DNA of 64,000 nt, from the NCBI RefSeq assembly GCF_036173125.1, contig NZ_CP108054.1:8687501-8751500 (forward strand), in the 5' to 3' direction. The translations under genes were made by a program, and so were the position numbers. This document shows positions 56,469-64,000 of this stretch, piece by piece. Below the pieces are notes generated by a model. The model was not told the DNA's origin and ran no database searches. It saw only the letters and a list, made by a program, of their open reading frames with translations. The stretch comes from Streptomyces sp. NBC_00286. GTDB taxonomy: Bacteria > Actinomycetota > Actinomycetes > Streptomycetales > Streptomycetaceae. Position 1 is the first letter of the stretch. Each line of letters begins with the position of its first letter.

Positions 56469-56780
56469 TTGGTCTGCCCCGGGAGAATGCCGGGCGTGGC
56501 TCCTTTGCTGACCGACATGTCGTCCGACCGGTTGGACGCGCTGATCAAGCACCCGTTCCACCGGGAGAACGGTGAGTGGCTCGTCAGCTTCATCCAGGAC
56601 CTGCGTCAGTGCCACGGCGCCGAGGACTTCGTGGCGTTCCAGCGGGAACTTCTGCATGCCACGCTTGCGCGGTGGCTCGGGCACTCCTCGCCCGCGATCA
56701 CCCTTGGTTACTATGCTCACTTCATGCCGGAGGCCGGAAGTAAGAGGCGAACCGCCATCGACGGGCTGCTCGGGGAGTAG
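56469..56780 (+). pseudogene. C-terminal remnant of a tyrosine-family integrase
   Basis: The last about 38 codons, LARWLGHSSPAITLGYYAHF and MPEAGSKRRTAIDGLLGE, are the end of a phage-type integrase, with the LGH motif and the catalytic Tyr in the GYYAHF context. The preceding about 50 codons (SDRLDALIKHPFHRENGEWL) do not look like integrase and may come from another gene joined by deletion. The Arg and His residues of the catalytic core are missing. It lies beside the right island repeat, the usual place for int. Confidence 0.75.
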
Positions 56781-56802
56781 GGGAAACTGCATGCCAGTCG
56801 AA

Positions 56803-56824
56803 ACTCCCCAGATTCTCCCCAGGG
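56803..56824. repeat. Right arm-type site of the island
   Basis: The same 22-bp sequence as at 40434-40455, containing CTCCCCAGATTCTCCCCAG, between the integrase remnant and the right repeat. Confidence 0.65.
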
Positions 56825-56888
56825 CCGTTGACGGTCGATTCGCGCTTCCGCGCCCCTCCAGCGGTGGTCGTGGATTTCAAGGTTGAAC

Positions 56889-57013
56889 AGACGGGTGGCC
56901 TGGGAAAATGCTGAAAGAGGTCACCGCGACCCGCTACATCACGCCCCTGCGTGAGGGCGGCTCGCTGCCCGGGCTCGTCGAGGCCGATGATCTCGGGACG
57001 TACGTCATGAAGT
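56889..57013. repeat. Right copy of the 125-bp island repeat (attR-like)
   Basis: Identical to 40171-40295. It contains the start codon and first 35 codons of the HipA-like gene, so integration kept the gene's coding sequence intact on this side. Confidence 0.97.
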
Positions 57014-57675
57014 TCACCGGCGCCGGACAAGGGCGGAAGACCCTCGTCGCGGAGGTCGTCTGCGGTGAACTCGCCCGGCGCCTGGGCCTGCGCGTGCCCG
57101 GACTGGTCACGATCGGGCTCGATCCGGTCATCGGACTCGGTGAACCGGACGAGGAAGTACAGGAGTTGCTCAAGTCGAGCGGTGGGCTGAACCTCGGGAT
57201 GGAGTTCCTGTCCCGCGCGATCGGCTTCGACGCTCTCGCGCACCCGGTGAGCCCTGAAGAGGCCGGGAAGATCGTCTGGTTCGACGCCTTGATCAACAAC
57301 GTCGACCGATCATGGCGTAACCCCAATTTGCTTATGTGGCAGGGCGAACTGTGGCTCATCGACCACGGCGCCACGATGATCTGGCACCACAACTGGCCCG
57401 GCGCACCCGCCTCCGCGGCCCGTCCGTACGACGCCACCGACCACGCCCTCGCACCCTTCGGCCCCGATATCGCCTCCGCCGCCGTTCAGTTGGCGCCGCT
57501 GGTCACGGAGGAACTGGTCGCCGAGGTGACCGCCGAGATCCCCGAGGTCTGGCTGACGGACGAGCCGGGATTCGACTCGGTCGACGCACTCAGGCACGCG
57601 TACGCCGAGCCGCTGCTGGCGCGAGCCGCCACCATCCATGAGCGCATCGAGACCGGTGAGGTGAGGGCGAAGTGA
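56908..57675 (+). CDS. HipA-like kinase-fold protein; integration target of the island
   Basis: 255 aa. It resembles the HipA_2-type kinase-like family: EADDLGTYVMKFTGAGQGRK, LVAEVVCGELARRLGLRVPG, VWFDALINNVDRSWRNPNLL with Asn/Asp in catalytic-like positions, and WLIDHGATMIWH. It is shorter than toxin HipA and lacks a HipB partner. The following DUF3037 gene overlaps its stop, a pair commonly seen together. ATG 56908 and the first 35 codons lie inside the island repeat, so its present promoter comes from island DNA, while the original promoter is with the stub at 40190. Confidence 0.85.
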   Translation: MLKEVTATRYITPLREGGSLPGLVEADDLGTYVMKFTGAGQGRKTLVAEVVCGELARRLGLRVPGLVTIGLDPVIGLGEPDEEVQELLKSSGGLNLGMEFLSRAIGFDALAHPVSPEEAGKIVWFDALINNVDRSWRNPNLLMWQGELWLIDHGATMIWHHNWPGAPASAARPYDATDHALAPFGPDIASAAVQLAPLVTEELVAEVTAEIPEVWLTDEPGFDSVDALRHAYAEPLLARAATIHERIETGEVRAK

Positions 57676-58082
57676 GCGGGCGGGAAACGGGCGGCGGGCG
57701 CGACGGTCGTGACGTGTACGAGTACGCGTTGCTGCGCGTAGTGCCGCGCGTCGAGCGGGGGGAGTGCTTCAACGCGGGCGTGCTGGTGTACTGCCGCGCA
57801 CAGTCGTACGTGGCTGCCCGCACCCATCTCGACGAGGGCAAGCTTCGGGCACTCGACCCGGCGGCGGACGTGGCCGGCGTGCGCGCCGCGCTGCGCGCAG
57901 TCGAGGGTGTCTGCGCCGGGGGCGCGGCGGCGGGGCAGGCAGCGAGCGACGACGCGGGGCGGCGCTTCCGCTGGCTGATCGCGCCCCGTTCGACCGTCGT
58001 CCAGCCGGGTCCCGTGCACACCGGTCTCACCGCGGATCCCGAGGCCGAGGTCGAGCGGCTTCTCGACCTGCTGGTGAGGTGA
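57672..58082 (+). CDS. DUF3037 family protein
   Basis: 136 aa, GTG 57672 overlapping the previous stop. The family pattern YEYALLRVVPRVERGECFNA, GVLVYCRAQSYVAARTHLDE and GRRFRWLIAPRSTVVQPGPV, HTGLTADPEAEVERLLDLLV is complete. DUF3037 genes are regularly paired with HipA-like genes, but their function is unknown. Confidence 0.88.
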   Translation: MSGRETGGGRDGRDVYEYALLRVVPRVERGECFNAGVLVYCRAQSYVAARTHLDEGKLRALDPAADVAGVRAALRAVEGVCAGGAAAGQAASDDAGRRFRWLIAPRSTVVQPGPVHTGLTADPEAEVERLLDLLVR

Positions 58083-58107
58083 TGGATCACATGTGCGCGG
58101 TGTTTCG

Positions 58108-58168
58108 TTGACACCGAGTGCCAGGGCTTCTAGCGTCACTTGCGCTGAGGGTACTAAGCGGTCGCTCA
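58108..58168 (+). promoter_or_regulatory. Promoter and palindromic operator of the fabG-like operon
   Basis: TTGACA (58108-58113), 17 nt, TAGCGT (58131-58136) is a near-ideal housekeeping promoter. Downstream at 58155-58168 TAAGCGGTCGCTCA fits a symmetric TNAGCGNNCGCTNA palindrome, typical of TetR-family operators. Its position over the initial transcribed region suggests repression. Confidence 0.7.
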
Positions 58169-58217
58169 CTGCAGGGGCGTACCGCATGAGGCTTTTCAAA
58201 GGCGAGGAGAACCAGCA

Positions 58218-58979
58218 ATGTCCACCACTGAGCAGCGGGTCGCCGTAGTCACCGGTGCCGCGCGCGGAATCGGCGCCGCGACCGCCGTACGTCTGGCCGC
58301 CGAGGGGCGTGCCGTCGCGGTGATCGACCTCGACGAGGCCGCGTGCAAGGACACCGTGGAGAAGATCACCTCCGCCGGCGGCAAGGCGATCGCCGTCGGC
58401 TGTGACGTCTCCGACGAGGCCCAGGTCGAAGCCGCCGTGACACGGATCGCCGAGGAACTCGGTGCGCCGACCATCCTCGTGAACAACGCGGGCGTGCTCC
58501 GCGACAACCTCCTCTTCAAGATGTCCGCGTCCGACTGGGACACGGTCATGAGCGTGCACCTGCGCGGCGCCTTCCTGATGACGCGGGCCGTCCAGAAGTA
58601 CATGGTGGAAGCCAAGTTCGGCCGCGTCGTCAACCTCTCCTCGTCCTCGGCGCTCGGCAACCGCGGCCAGGTCAACTACTCGGCCGCCAAGGCCGGCCTG
58701 CAGGGCTTCACCAAGACGCTCGCGTTCGAGCTCGGCAAGTTCGGGGTCACCGCGAACGCCGTCGCGCCCGGGTTCATCGTCACCGACATGACCGCCGCCA
58801 CCGCCGAGCGGGTCGGCATGGGATTCGAGGAGTTCCAGGCCGCTGCCGCCACGCAGATTCCCGTACAGCGCGTCGGCAGGCCGGACGACGTCGCGAACGC
58901 GATCGCCTTCTTCACGGGTGACGACGCCGGATTCGTCTCCGGACAGGTGATGTACGTTGCCGGCGGACCGCTCAACTAG
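58218..58979 (+). CDS. fabG: 3-oxoacyl-ACP reductase-like short-chain dehydrogenase
   Basis: 253 aa. NAD(P)-binding VVTGAARGIGAATAVRLAAE, NNAG in TILVNNAGVLRDN, catalytic Ser in NLSSSSALGN and Tyr/Lys in NYSAAKAG; the C-terminus ends in VSGQVMYVAGGPLN. It would reduce a 3-oxoacyl thioester. ATG 58218 with AAGGCGAGGAG upstream. It is first in a two-gene operon with another SDR 17 nt downstream. The strong promoter with a TetR-like operator suggests fatty-acid-type regulation rather than the essential fab cluster. Confidence 0.88.
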   Translation: MSTTEQRVAVVTGAARGIGAATAVRLAAEGRAVAVIDLDEAACKDTVEKITSAGGKAIAVGCDVSDEAQVEAAVTRIAEELGAPTILVNNAGVLRDNLLFKMSASDWDTVMSVHLRGAFLMTRAVQKYMVEAKFGRVVNLSSSSALGNRGQVNYSAAKAGLQGFTKTLAFELGKFGVTANAVAPGFIVTDMTAATAERVGMGFEEFQAAAATQIPVQRVGRPDDVANAIAFFTGDDAGFVSGQVMYVAGGPLN

Positions 58980-58996
58980 AGCCGGGGAAAAGAGAC

Positions 58997-59755
58997 ATGA
59001 CGACTGTGGAACTCTCGGGCAAGGTCGCGCTCATCACCGGCGCGAGCCGCGGTATCGGCTACGGCGTCGCCGAGGCGCTGGTCGCCCGCGGTGACCGGGT
59101 GTGCATCACCGGGCGCAACGAGGACGCGCTCAAGGAGGCCGTGGAGAAGCTCGGCGCCGACCGCGTCATCGGCGTCGCGGGCAAGGCCCACGACGAGGCC
59201 CACCAGGCAGCCGCCGTCGAGCGCACCATGGAGGCGTTCGGCCGCGTCGACTTCCTGGTCAACAACGCGGGTACGAACCCGGTCTTCGGGCCGATCGCCG
59301 AGCTGGACCTCAACGTCGCGCGCAAGGTGTTCGAGACCAACGTCATCTCGGCGCTCGGTTTCGCCCAGCAGACGTGGCGGGCCTGGCAGAGCGAGAACGG
59401 CGGTGCGATCGTCAACATCTCCTCCGTCGCCGGCGTCTCGGCTTCGCCTTTCATCGCCGCGTACGGCATCAGCAAGGCCGCCATGATCAACCTGACCGTC
59501 CAGCTGGCGCACGAGTTCGCGCCCAAGGTGCGCGTCAACGCGATCGCCCCGGCCGTGGTCAAGACCCAGTTCGCCAAGGCTCTCTACGAGGGCCGCGAGG
59601 AGGAAGCGGCCGCGGGCTACCCGCTCGGCCGGCTCGGCATGCCCTCGGACATCGGGGGCACCGCCGCCTTCCTCACCTCGGAGCAGTCGGACTGGATCAC
59701 CGGGCAGACGCTCGTCGTCGACGGCGGGATCTTCCTCAACGCGGGGGTCGGCTGA
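58997..59755 (+). CDS. Short-chain dehydrogenase/reductase
   Basis: 252 aa. TGASRGIGYGVAEALVARGD, NNAGTNPVFGPIAEL, Ser in NISSVAGVSASPF, YGISKAAMINLTVQLA with Tyr and Lys, and VVDGGIFLNAG at the end. All SDR catalytic residues are present. Substrate unknown; co-transcription with the upstream reductase suggests a shared acyl or alcohol pathway. ATG 58997 follows GGGGAAAAGAG. Confidence 0.88.
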   Translation: MTTVELSGKVALITGASRGIGYGVAEALVARGDRVCITGRNEDALKEAVEKLGADRVIGVAGKAHDEAHQAAAVERTMEAFGRVDFLVNNAGTNPVFGPIAELDLNVARKVFETNVISALGFAQQTWRAWQSENGGAIVNISSVAGVSASPFIAAYGISKAAMINLTVQLAHEFAPKVRVNAIAPAVVKTQFAKALYEGREEEAAAGYPLGRLGMPSDIGGTAAFLTSEQSDWITGQTLVVDGGIFLNAGVG

Positions 59756-59957
59756 CGGTCGCGGTGGGCGCCTGTGCGGCCGGTGCAAAGCCGCGCGGGC
59801 GCCCTTCGCTGTCCGTCGCGCGAAAGATGAACACCATTCCCACACGGCACGGACATAGCCGCTGATCAAGGGCACTGCCAGGGCGACGTCCCAAGGGGCC
59901 CGGCGCTGCGGTATCGTCTGGCCACCCTTGTGGTAGGGCCGATCGAGGAGCGTGCGC

Positions 59958-61538
59958 GTGTTCAAGCGGGACAGGTACCTGCGTCAGATGGGGGCGATCA
60001 CGTCCATAGCCCTGGTCGCCGGATGCGGTGTCTTCTCCTCGGGCTCCTCCGACGACGGGAAGCCGATCGTCGTGGGGACGACCAGCCAGCCCAGCACCCT
60101 GGATCCGGCGGCCGCCTGGGACAGCTCCTGGGAGCTGTTCCGCAACGTCCACCAGACTCTGCTCAACTTCCCCGCCGGTGCGTCCCAGCCCGAGCCCGAC
60201 GCTGCCGAGAGCTGCAGGTTCACCGACAGCTCCAGCTCGGTGTACAGCTGCAAGCTGCAGGAGGGCCTGAAGTTCTCCAACGGGCACACGCTGGACGCGA
60301 AGGCCGTCAAGCACTCCATCGACCGGATCAAGAAGATCAACGTCAATGGTGGCCCCGCCGGTCTTCTGACCACCCTCGACCGAGTCGAGACGAAGGGTGA
60401 CCTCGAGGTCGTCTTCCGTCTGAACCAGCCCGACGCGACGTTCCCCTTCGTCCTCTCCACGCCCGCCATGGCGATCGTGGATCCCGAGGAGTACCCCGCG
60501 AACAAGCTCCGCAGCGACGGCGGGGTCACCGGCGCGGGACCGTACCGCCTGGAGTCCTACGAGGACGGCAAGGAAGCCCAGCTCGTCAAGAACGACAGCT
60601 ACAAGGGCATCGCGCAGCTCAGGAACAGCGCCATCACCATCCGGTACTTCCCGGGGTCGTCCCAGGTCGTCAATGCCCTCAAGAAGAAGCAGATCGACGT
60701 CATCTACCGCGGTCTCGGCGCCACCGACGTCGTGGACATCCAGGAGAACGGCGACGACTCGGGGCTCCAGCTCGTCGAGAACCCCACCACCGAGATCAGC
60801 TACCTGGTGTTCAACCCCAAGGATCCGTGGTCCAAGAGGCCCGCGGTCCGCAAGGCAATCGCCCAGGTCATCGACCGTCCGGCGCTCGTCCACAACGTCT
60901 ACAAGGACACCGTCGAGCCGCTGTACTCCATGATCCCCACGGGTCTTGTCGGCCACACCACGGCCTTCTTCGACGACTTCGGGAAGCCGAGCGCCGCCAA
61001 GGCCAAGCGGATCCTCGAGCAGGACGGCATCACCGAGCGCGTCCCGCTCACCCTCTGGTACACGACCGACCGCTACGGCTCGCAGACCAAGCCGGCCTTC
61101 GAGGAGCTGAAGCGGCAGCTGGAGGCCTCCGACCTGTTCACCGTCACGCTGAAGAGCCGCCCCTGGAAGACCTACGCACCGGGCTACCAGAAGGGCGAGT
61201 ACCCGGTGTTCGGGCGTGGCTGGAACCCCGACTTCCCCGACGCCGACAACTTCATCGCGCCCTTCGTGGGCGAGCAGAACGCGCTCGGTACCCCCTACGA
61301 GGCACCCGAGATCACGGGCCAGCTGATCCCCGAGTCCCGCCGCGAGAGCGACCGGGGTGCCGTGGGCGCCCAGTTCAAGCGGGCCCAGCAGATCCTCGTC
61401 GACGACGCGCGGCTGCTGCCGCTGTGGCAGGGCAAGTCGTACGTGGCCGCGAACGAGGAGATCGCCGGTGCCGAGAACTCCATCGACCCGGCGACGATGA
61501 TGGCGATGTGGGAGCTGTACTGGAAGACCAGCTGGTAG
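59958..61538 (+). CDS. ABC transporter substrate-binding lipoprotein (oligopeptide/SBP5 family)
   Basis: 526 aa. A signal peptide with lipobox ALVAGC near residues 19-24 anchors it outside. SBP5 features: VVGTTSQPSTLDPAAAWDSS, LQEGLKFSNGHTLDAKAVKH, VTGAGPYRLESYEDGKEAQL, VRKAIAQVIDRPALVHNVYK, VFGRGWNPDFPDADNFIAPF. It would deliver peptides or similar compounds to a permease, but no permease or ATPase is adjacent. GTG 59958 has GAGGAG 7 nt upstream; GTG 59952 is too close to it. Confidence 0.9.
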   Translation: MFKRDRYLRQMGAITSIALVAGCGVFSSGSSDDGKPIVVGTTSQPSTLDPAAAWDSSWELFRNVHQTLLNFPAGASQPEPDAAESCRFTDSSSSVYSCKLQEGLKFSNGHTLDAKAVKHSIDRIKKINVNGGPAGLLTTLDRVETKGDLEVVFRLNQPDATFPFVLSTPAMAIVDPEEYPANKLRSDGGVTGAGPYRLESYEDGKEAQLVKNDSYKGIAQLRNSAITIRYFPGSSQVVNALKKKQIDVIYRGLGATDVVDIQENGDDSGLQLVENPTTEISYLVFNPKDPWSKRPAVRKAIAQVIDRPALVHNVYKDTVEPLYSMIPTGLVGHTTAFFDDFGKPSAAKAKRILEQDGITERVPLTLWYTTDRYGSQTKPAFEELKRQLEASDLFTVTLKSRPWKTYAPGYQKGEYPVFGRGWNPDFPDADNFIAPFVGEQNALGTPYEAPEITGQLIPESRRESDRGAVGAQFKRAQQILVDDARLLPLWQGKSYVAANEEIAGAENSIDPATMMAMWELYWKTSW

Positions 61539-61550
61539 CCGTCGGGTGTT

Positions 61551-61580
61551 CCGGGGCCGGTCGTCCGCGGCCGGCCCCGG
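61551..61580 (+). terminator. Terminator after the SBP5 gene
   Basis: CCGGGGCCGG and CCGGCCCCGG form a perfect 10-bp stem with a 10-nt loop 12 nt after the stop. Confidence 0.65.
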
Positions 61581-61654
61581 CTCCGAGGCCGGTTGTCAGT
61601 GGGTGGCGGTAGGTTCTGTGGTCGGCAAGTGACCGCAAACCGGAGGAAGTTCAC

Positions 61655-62338
61655 GTGACCGACACCGCCATGCTGCCCGAGTCCTGGCGCGGCGTCCTGG
61701 GCGAAGAGCTGCAGAAGCCCTACTTCAAGGAGCTCACCGAGTTCGTCGAGGAGGAGCGCGGGAAGGGTCCCGTCTACCCTCCGCGCGAGGAGGTCTTCGC
61801 CGCGCTCGACGCCACACCGTACGAGCGGGTGAAGGTACTGATCCTCGGCCAGGATCCGTACCACGGCGAGGGCCAGGGGCATGGCCTGTGTTTCTCCGTC
61901 CGCCCAGGGGTGAAGGTCCCGCCGTCGCTGCGGAACATCTACAAGGAGATGCACGAGGAGCTGGGCACCCCCATCCCGGACAACGGCTTTCTGATGCCGT
62001 GGGCAGAGCAGGGGGTTCTGCTGCTCAACGCGGTGCTTACGGTCCGTGGCGGCGACGCCAACTCGCACAAGGGCAAGGGCTGGGAGAAGTTCACGGACGC
62101 GGTGATCCGGGCGGTGGCCGCGCGGCCCGACCCTGCGGTCTTCGTGCTGTGGGGCAACTACGCCCAGAAGAAGCTGCCCCTGATCGATGAGGAACGGCAC
62201 GTCGTGGTGAAGGGCGCGCATCCCTCGCCCCTGTCCGCGAAGAAATTCTTCGGCTCGCGCCCGTTCACCCAGATCAACGAGGCGGTCGCCCGGCAGGGCC
62301 ACACCCCGATCGACTGGCGGATCCCGGACCTGGGCTGA
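61655..62338 (+). CDS. ung: Uracil-DNA glycosylase, family 1
   Basis: 227 aa. It removes uracil from DNA to start base excision repair. Family 1 motifs: GQDPYHGEGQGHGLCFS with the catalytic Asp, LLLNAVLTV, and the DNA-intercalation loop HPSPLSAKKFFGSRPF. GTG 61655 has GGAGGAAG 7 nt upstream. The length is normal and the gene follows the terminator of the preceding lipoprotein gene. Confidence 0.96.
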   Translation: MTDTAMLPESWRGVLGEELQKPYFKELTEFVEEERGKGPVYPPREEVFAALDATPYERVKVLILGQDPYHGEGQGHGLCFSVRPGVKVPPSLRNIYKEMHEELGTPIPDNGFLMPWAEQGVLLLNAVLTVRGGDANSHKGKGWEKFTDAVIRAVAARPDPAVFVLWGNYAQKKLPLIDEERHVVVKGAHPSPLSAKKFFGSRPFTQINEAVARQGHTPIDWRIPDLG

Positions 62339-62359
62339 CCACTGGCCTCAACCTCGGGC

Positions 62360-62827
62360 TCAACTCCCGTACGTGTCCCGGCAGATGGTCGCCTCTGGGC
62401 TGTCCGGCTGCCATCTGCCGTACTTTCGGCCCAGGTCGCACACGCCCGGGTCCGCCCGACCCGGTCGGTCCGGGACGCGTGGGAGGTCGCGCCGCGTGGG
62501 GCGCTGTTCGGGGCGCGGGGGCTCAGGGGTCTTCGGTGGGCCCGAGGGCGTCTGGCGCGGGGCGGTCGTGGGGGATGGGGGCACTGCCGGGCGGGGCGTT
62601 GCCGTCGACGTCGAGGGCCGGCGGGGTGGGCCTACGCGGTCCAAGGCCTCCTGCGCCGGGGCCTGCACGAGGTGCTGGTCGGACTCGACCTCGGGGTGCC
62701 GTGCCGAGGGGCGGCTCGATGGGGTCGGCGCACCCGGGGCGGGCGGGTGCTGGATGGTCACGCAGCCGGAGAGGGCCGAGACGGCCACGGTGATCAGGAG
62801 CGTTGCGGTGTTGGTCGTACGATGCAC
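62360..62827 (-). CDS. Small Pro-rich lipoprotein
   Basis: 155 aa. GTG 62827 opens a short signal peptide (MHRTTNTATLLITVAVSALS) ending in lipobox LSGC near residue 22. The rest is a low-complexity Pro/Thr/Arg-rich stretch (HPPAPGAPTPSSRPS, PPSPTTAPRQTPSGPPKTPE) with a small C-terminal domain VCDLGRKYGRWQPDSPEATI with two cysteines. No family recognised. The tail suggests a cell-wall-spanning linker with a small globular end. Confidence 0.65.
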   Translation of the reverse strand: MHRTTNTATLLITVAVSALSGCVTIQHPPAPGAPTPSSRPSARHPEVESDQHLVQAPAQEALDRVGPPRRPSTSTATPRPAVPPSPTTAPRQTPSGPPKTPEPPRPEQRPTRRDLPRVPDRPGRADPGVCDLGRKYGRWQPDSPEATICRDTYGS

Positions 62828-62931
62828 CCGCGCAACTCTGCTGTGTCCGGCGCCCGTTGGGGAGTGGAGAAGCGCAGGATGCCCCGCACGGGTGAACGGC
62901 CCGAGGGTGCCTCGGGGCCAGTCCAGGTGCC

Positions 62932-63444
62932 TCAGTCGCCGGTGGACCCGTCGATGCGCTCGCGGATCAGATCGGCGTGGCCGTTGTGACGGGCGTACTC
63001 CTCGATCATGTGCGTGTAGATCCAGCGCAGGTTGAACCGCTCGCCGGTCCGCCGGTGCTTGCCCTCCGAGATGTCGTCGAGGCCGAAACGGGCCGCATTG
63101 CGCCGGGCGACGTCGATCTCGGCCTGCCAGGTGGTGTACGCCTCCTCCCAGGTATCCGTCTCGGAGAGGTGGAACTCCCCGTCCCGGTCCTCCTCGGTGT
63201 AGTAGATCGGCCCGGCGTCCTCGTCCGCGAGCACCTTGCGGAACCAGCCGCGCTCCACCTCCGCCATGTGCCGCACCAGTCCCATCAGGGTCAGCTCGGA
63301 CGGTTCCGCGGAGGCGGTCCTGAGCTGGGTGTCGCTCAGGCCCTCGCATTTCCAGGCGAGCGTCTCGCGGTGGTAGTCCAGCCAGCCCTCCAGCATCGTG
63401 CGCTCGTCGGCGGTGGTAGGGGGCTCACGGCGTTCAGTCGTCAT
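62932..63444 (-). CDS. DinB-superfamily protein (DUF664)
   Basis: 170 aa. The four-helix DinB/YfiT pattern includes LEGWLDYHRETLAWKCEGLS, TLMGLVRHMAEVERGWFRKV with the first metal-ligand His, and RWIYTHMIEEYARHNGHADL with the two His of the C-terminal motif. Such proteins bind a divalent metal and often use mycothiol or bacillithiol as co-substrate. ATG 63444. The gene runs in the same direction as the TetR gene upstream of it. Confidence 0.86.
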   Translation of the reverse strand: MTTERREPPTTADERTMLEGWLDYHRETLAWKCEGLSDTQLRTASAEPSELTLMGLVRHMAEVERGWFRKVLADEDAGPIYYTEEDRDGEFHLSETDTWEEAYTTWQAEIDVARRNAARFGLDDISEGKHRRTGERFNLRWIYTHMIEEYARHNGHADLIRERIDGSTGD

Positions 63445-63504
63445 CTGCGCATCCTCGCCCGGCCGTTGACGCGGCGCCAGGGGATTTCGCCGGGCTCGGC
63501 CGGG

Positions 63505-64000
63505 TCAGCCACCCAGCATCCCCTCCACCAGCTCCCGCAGCCCCTCCCGCACCTCGTCGAGGCTCGGCACGTCCGCGTGGTACGAGCCCGCCACGCAGGC
63601 GAACATCAAGCCGTCGAACCAGGCGACCAGCGACCGGACATGCCGTTCCGGGGAAGGCGAACCCACTGCCGTCAGCATGGTGGTCAGGGCGTCCCGGAAG
63701 AGCTGTCCCTGGGCGTCGTAGAACGCGCGCAGCTCCGGGCGGCGCGTGGCCTCCAGGGCCAACTCGTAGCGGGCGACGACCAGTTCACGGTGCCGGGTGA
63801 GGGAGCGGTGCACCGCCAGGGACAGGGCTTCGACGAGCGCGTCACGCCCGCCCCGGGGGTCCGGCATCTCATGGATCGCCAGCACCTGCGCCTCGCGCTC
63901 CGCGAGTCTGCGCACCGCGGCCTCCAGCAAGGCCAGCCGCGTACGCGCGTGGTTCGACGTTGACCCCTGCGGCAGACCGGCCGCCTCGTCGACCGCGCGG
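63505..64000 (-). CDS. TetR-family regulator, N-terminus outside window
   Basis: The frame continues beyond position 64000, so the first part of the gene is missing. What remains starts inside the helix-turn-helix (RAVDEAAGLPQGSTSNHART, RLALLEA) and covers the ligand-binding helices: RDALVEALSLAVHRSLTRHR, ELVVARYELALEATRRPELR, RHVRSLVAWFDGLMFACVAG. About 165 codons are visible of a usual 190-200. The 60-nt spacing to the DinB-family gene suggests they could form one unit. Confidence 0.85.
   Translation of the reverse strand, partial: RAVDEAAGLPQGSTSNHARTRLALLEAAVRRLAEREAQVLAIHEMPDPRGGRDALVEALSLAVHRSLTRHRELVVARYELALEATRRPELRAFYDAQGQLFRDALTTMLTAVGSPSPERHVRSLVAWFDGLMFACVAGSYHADVPSLDEVREGLRELVEGMLGG

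Noticed and set aside
56908..58082. HipA/HipB-type toxin-antitoxin system
   Set aside because: The kinase-like protein is shorter than HipA and its partner is DUF3037, not a HipB-like DNA-binding antitoxin.

Overview
The window is high-GC actinobacterial chromosome and almost certainly Streptomyces. Evidence: GTG/TTG starts with GGAGG-type ribosome binding sites, the actinobacterial insertion in the 23S rRNA, and a gene order matching the conserved pgsA2-DUF881-DUF1290-DUF881-garA-MerR-bfn-MerR-gcvP block known from Mycobacterium (Rv1822-Rv1832) and Streptomyces. It opens inside a 23S rRNA gene that enters from the left, followed by 5S rRNA and a strong terminator.

Region 1 (2.4-17 kb) is conserved core: a CDP-alcohol phosphatidyltransferase, a GDP-mannose pyrophosphorylase fused to a degenerate phosphomannomutase-like domain, three membrane proteins (DUF881, DUF1290, DUF881), a GarA-like FHA protein, two MerR regulators around a bifunctional-nuclease-like protein, DNA polymerase IV, a PRC-barrel protein, and gcvP under a tandem glycine riboswitch. 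Region 2 (17-34 kb) is typical Streptomyces mixed content: a GCS2-type ligase, a VWA plus solute-binding surface protein, a CPBP protease, a PhzF enzyme, a PadR regulator, an SRPBCC protein, a Clp-N protein, three EamA transporters (one behind an apparent leaderless leader peptide), a MocR regulator divergent from a flavin-binding (PNPOx-like) gene, a LysR regulator, a PPOX protein, an isochorismatase-fold protein that has lost its catalytic triad, and a Rieske lipoprotein.

Region 3 (34-40 kb) is less conserved: a frameshifted remnant, a TRIC-family channel, a methyltransferase, a Ser/Thr kinase with a LecA-like ectodomain, an AraC regulator and a truncated maleylpyruvate-isomerase-like gene. 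Region 4 (40,171-57,013) is a genomic island bounded by a perfect 125-bp direct repeat that contains the first 106 bases of a HipA-like gene. The right copy is part of the intact gene and the left copy is a stub. A truncated tyrosine-integrase tail lies beside the right copy, a shorter piece of the same tail lies beside the left copy, and matching CTCCCCAG-rich sites sit at both ends. The cargo is potassium homeostasis: kdpFABC, kdpD, a frameshifted kdpE, a frameshifted trkH, trkA, and the decayed leftovers of a second kdp-type regulatory pair, plus a MarR-controlled ABC exporter. As sequenced, no intact KdpE is present in the window although KdpD is whole.

Region 5 (57-64 kb) is conserved chromosome again: the HipA-like/DUF3037 pair, two SDR reductases behind a clear promoter and a palindromic operator, an ABC oligopeptide-type binding lipoprotein, uracil-DNA glycosylase, a small lipoprotein, a DinB-family protein and a TetR regulator cut by the window end.

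Starts were chosen from visible ribosome binding sites and often differ from the longest reading frame. Homology statements come from motif recognition by eye, not from searches.
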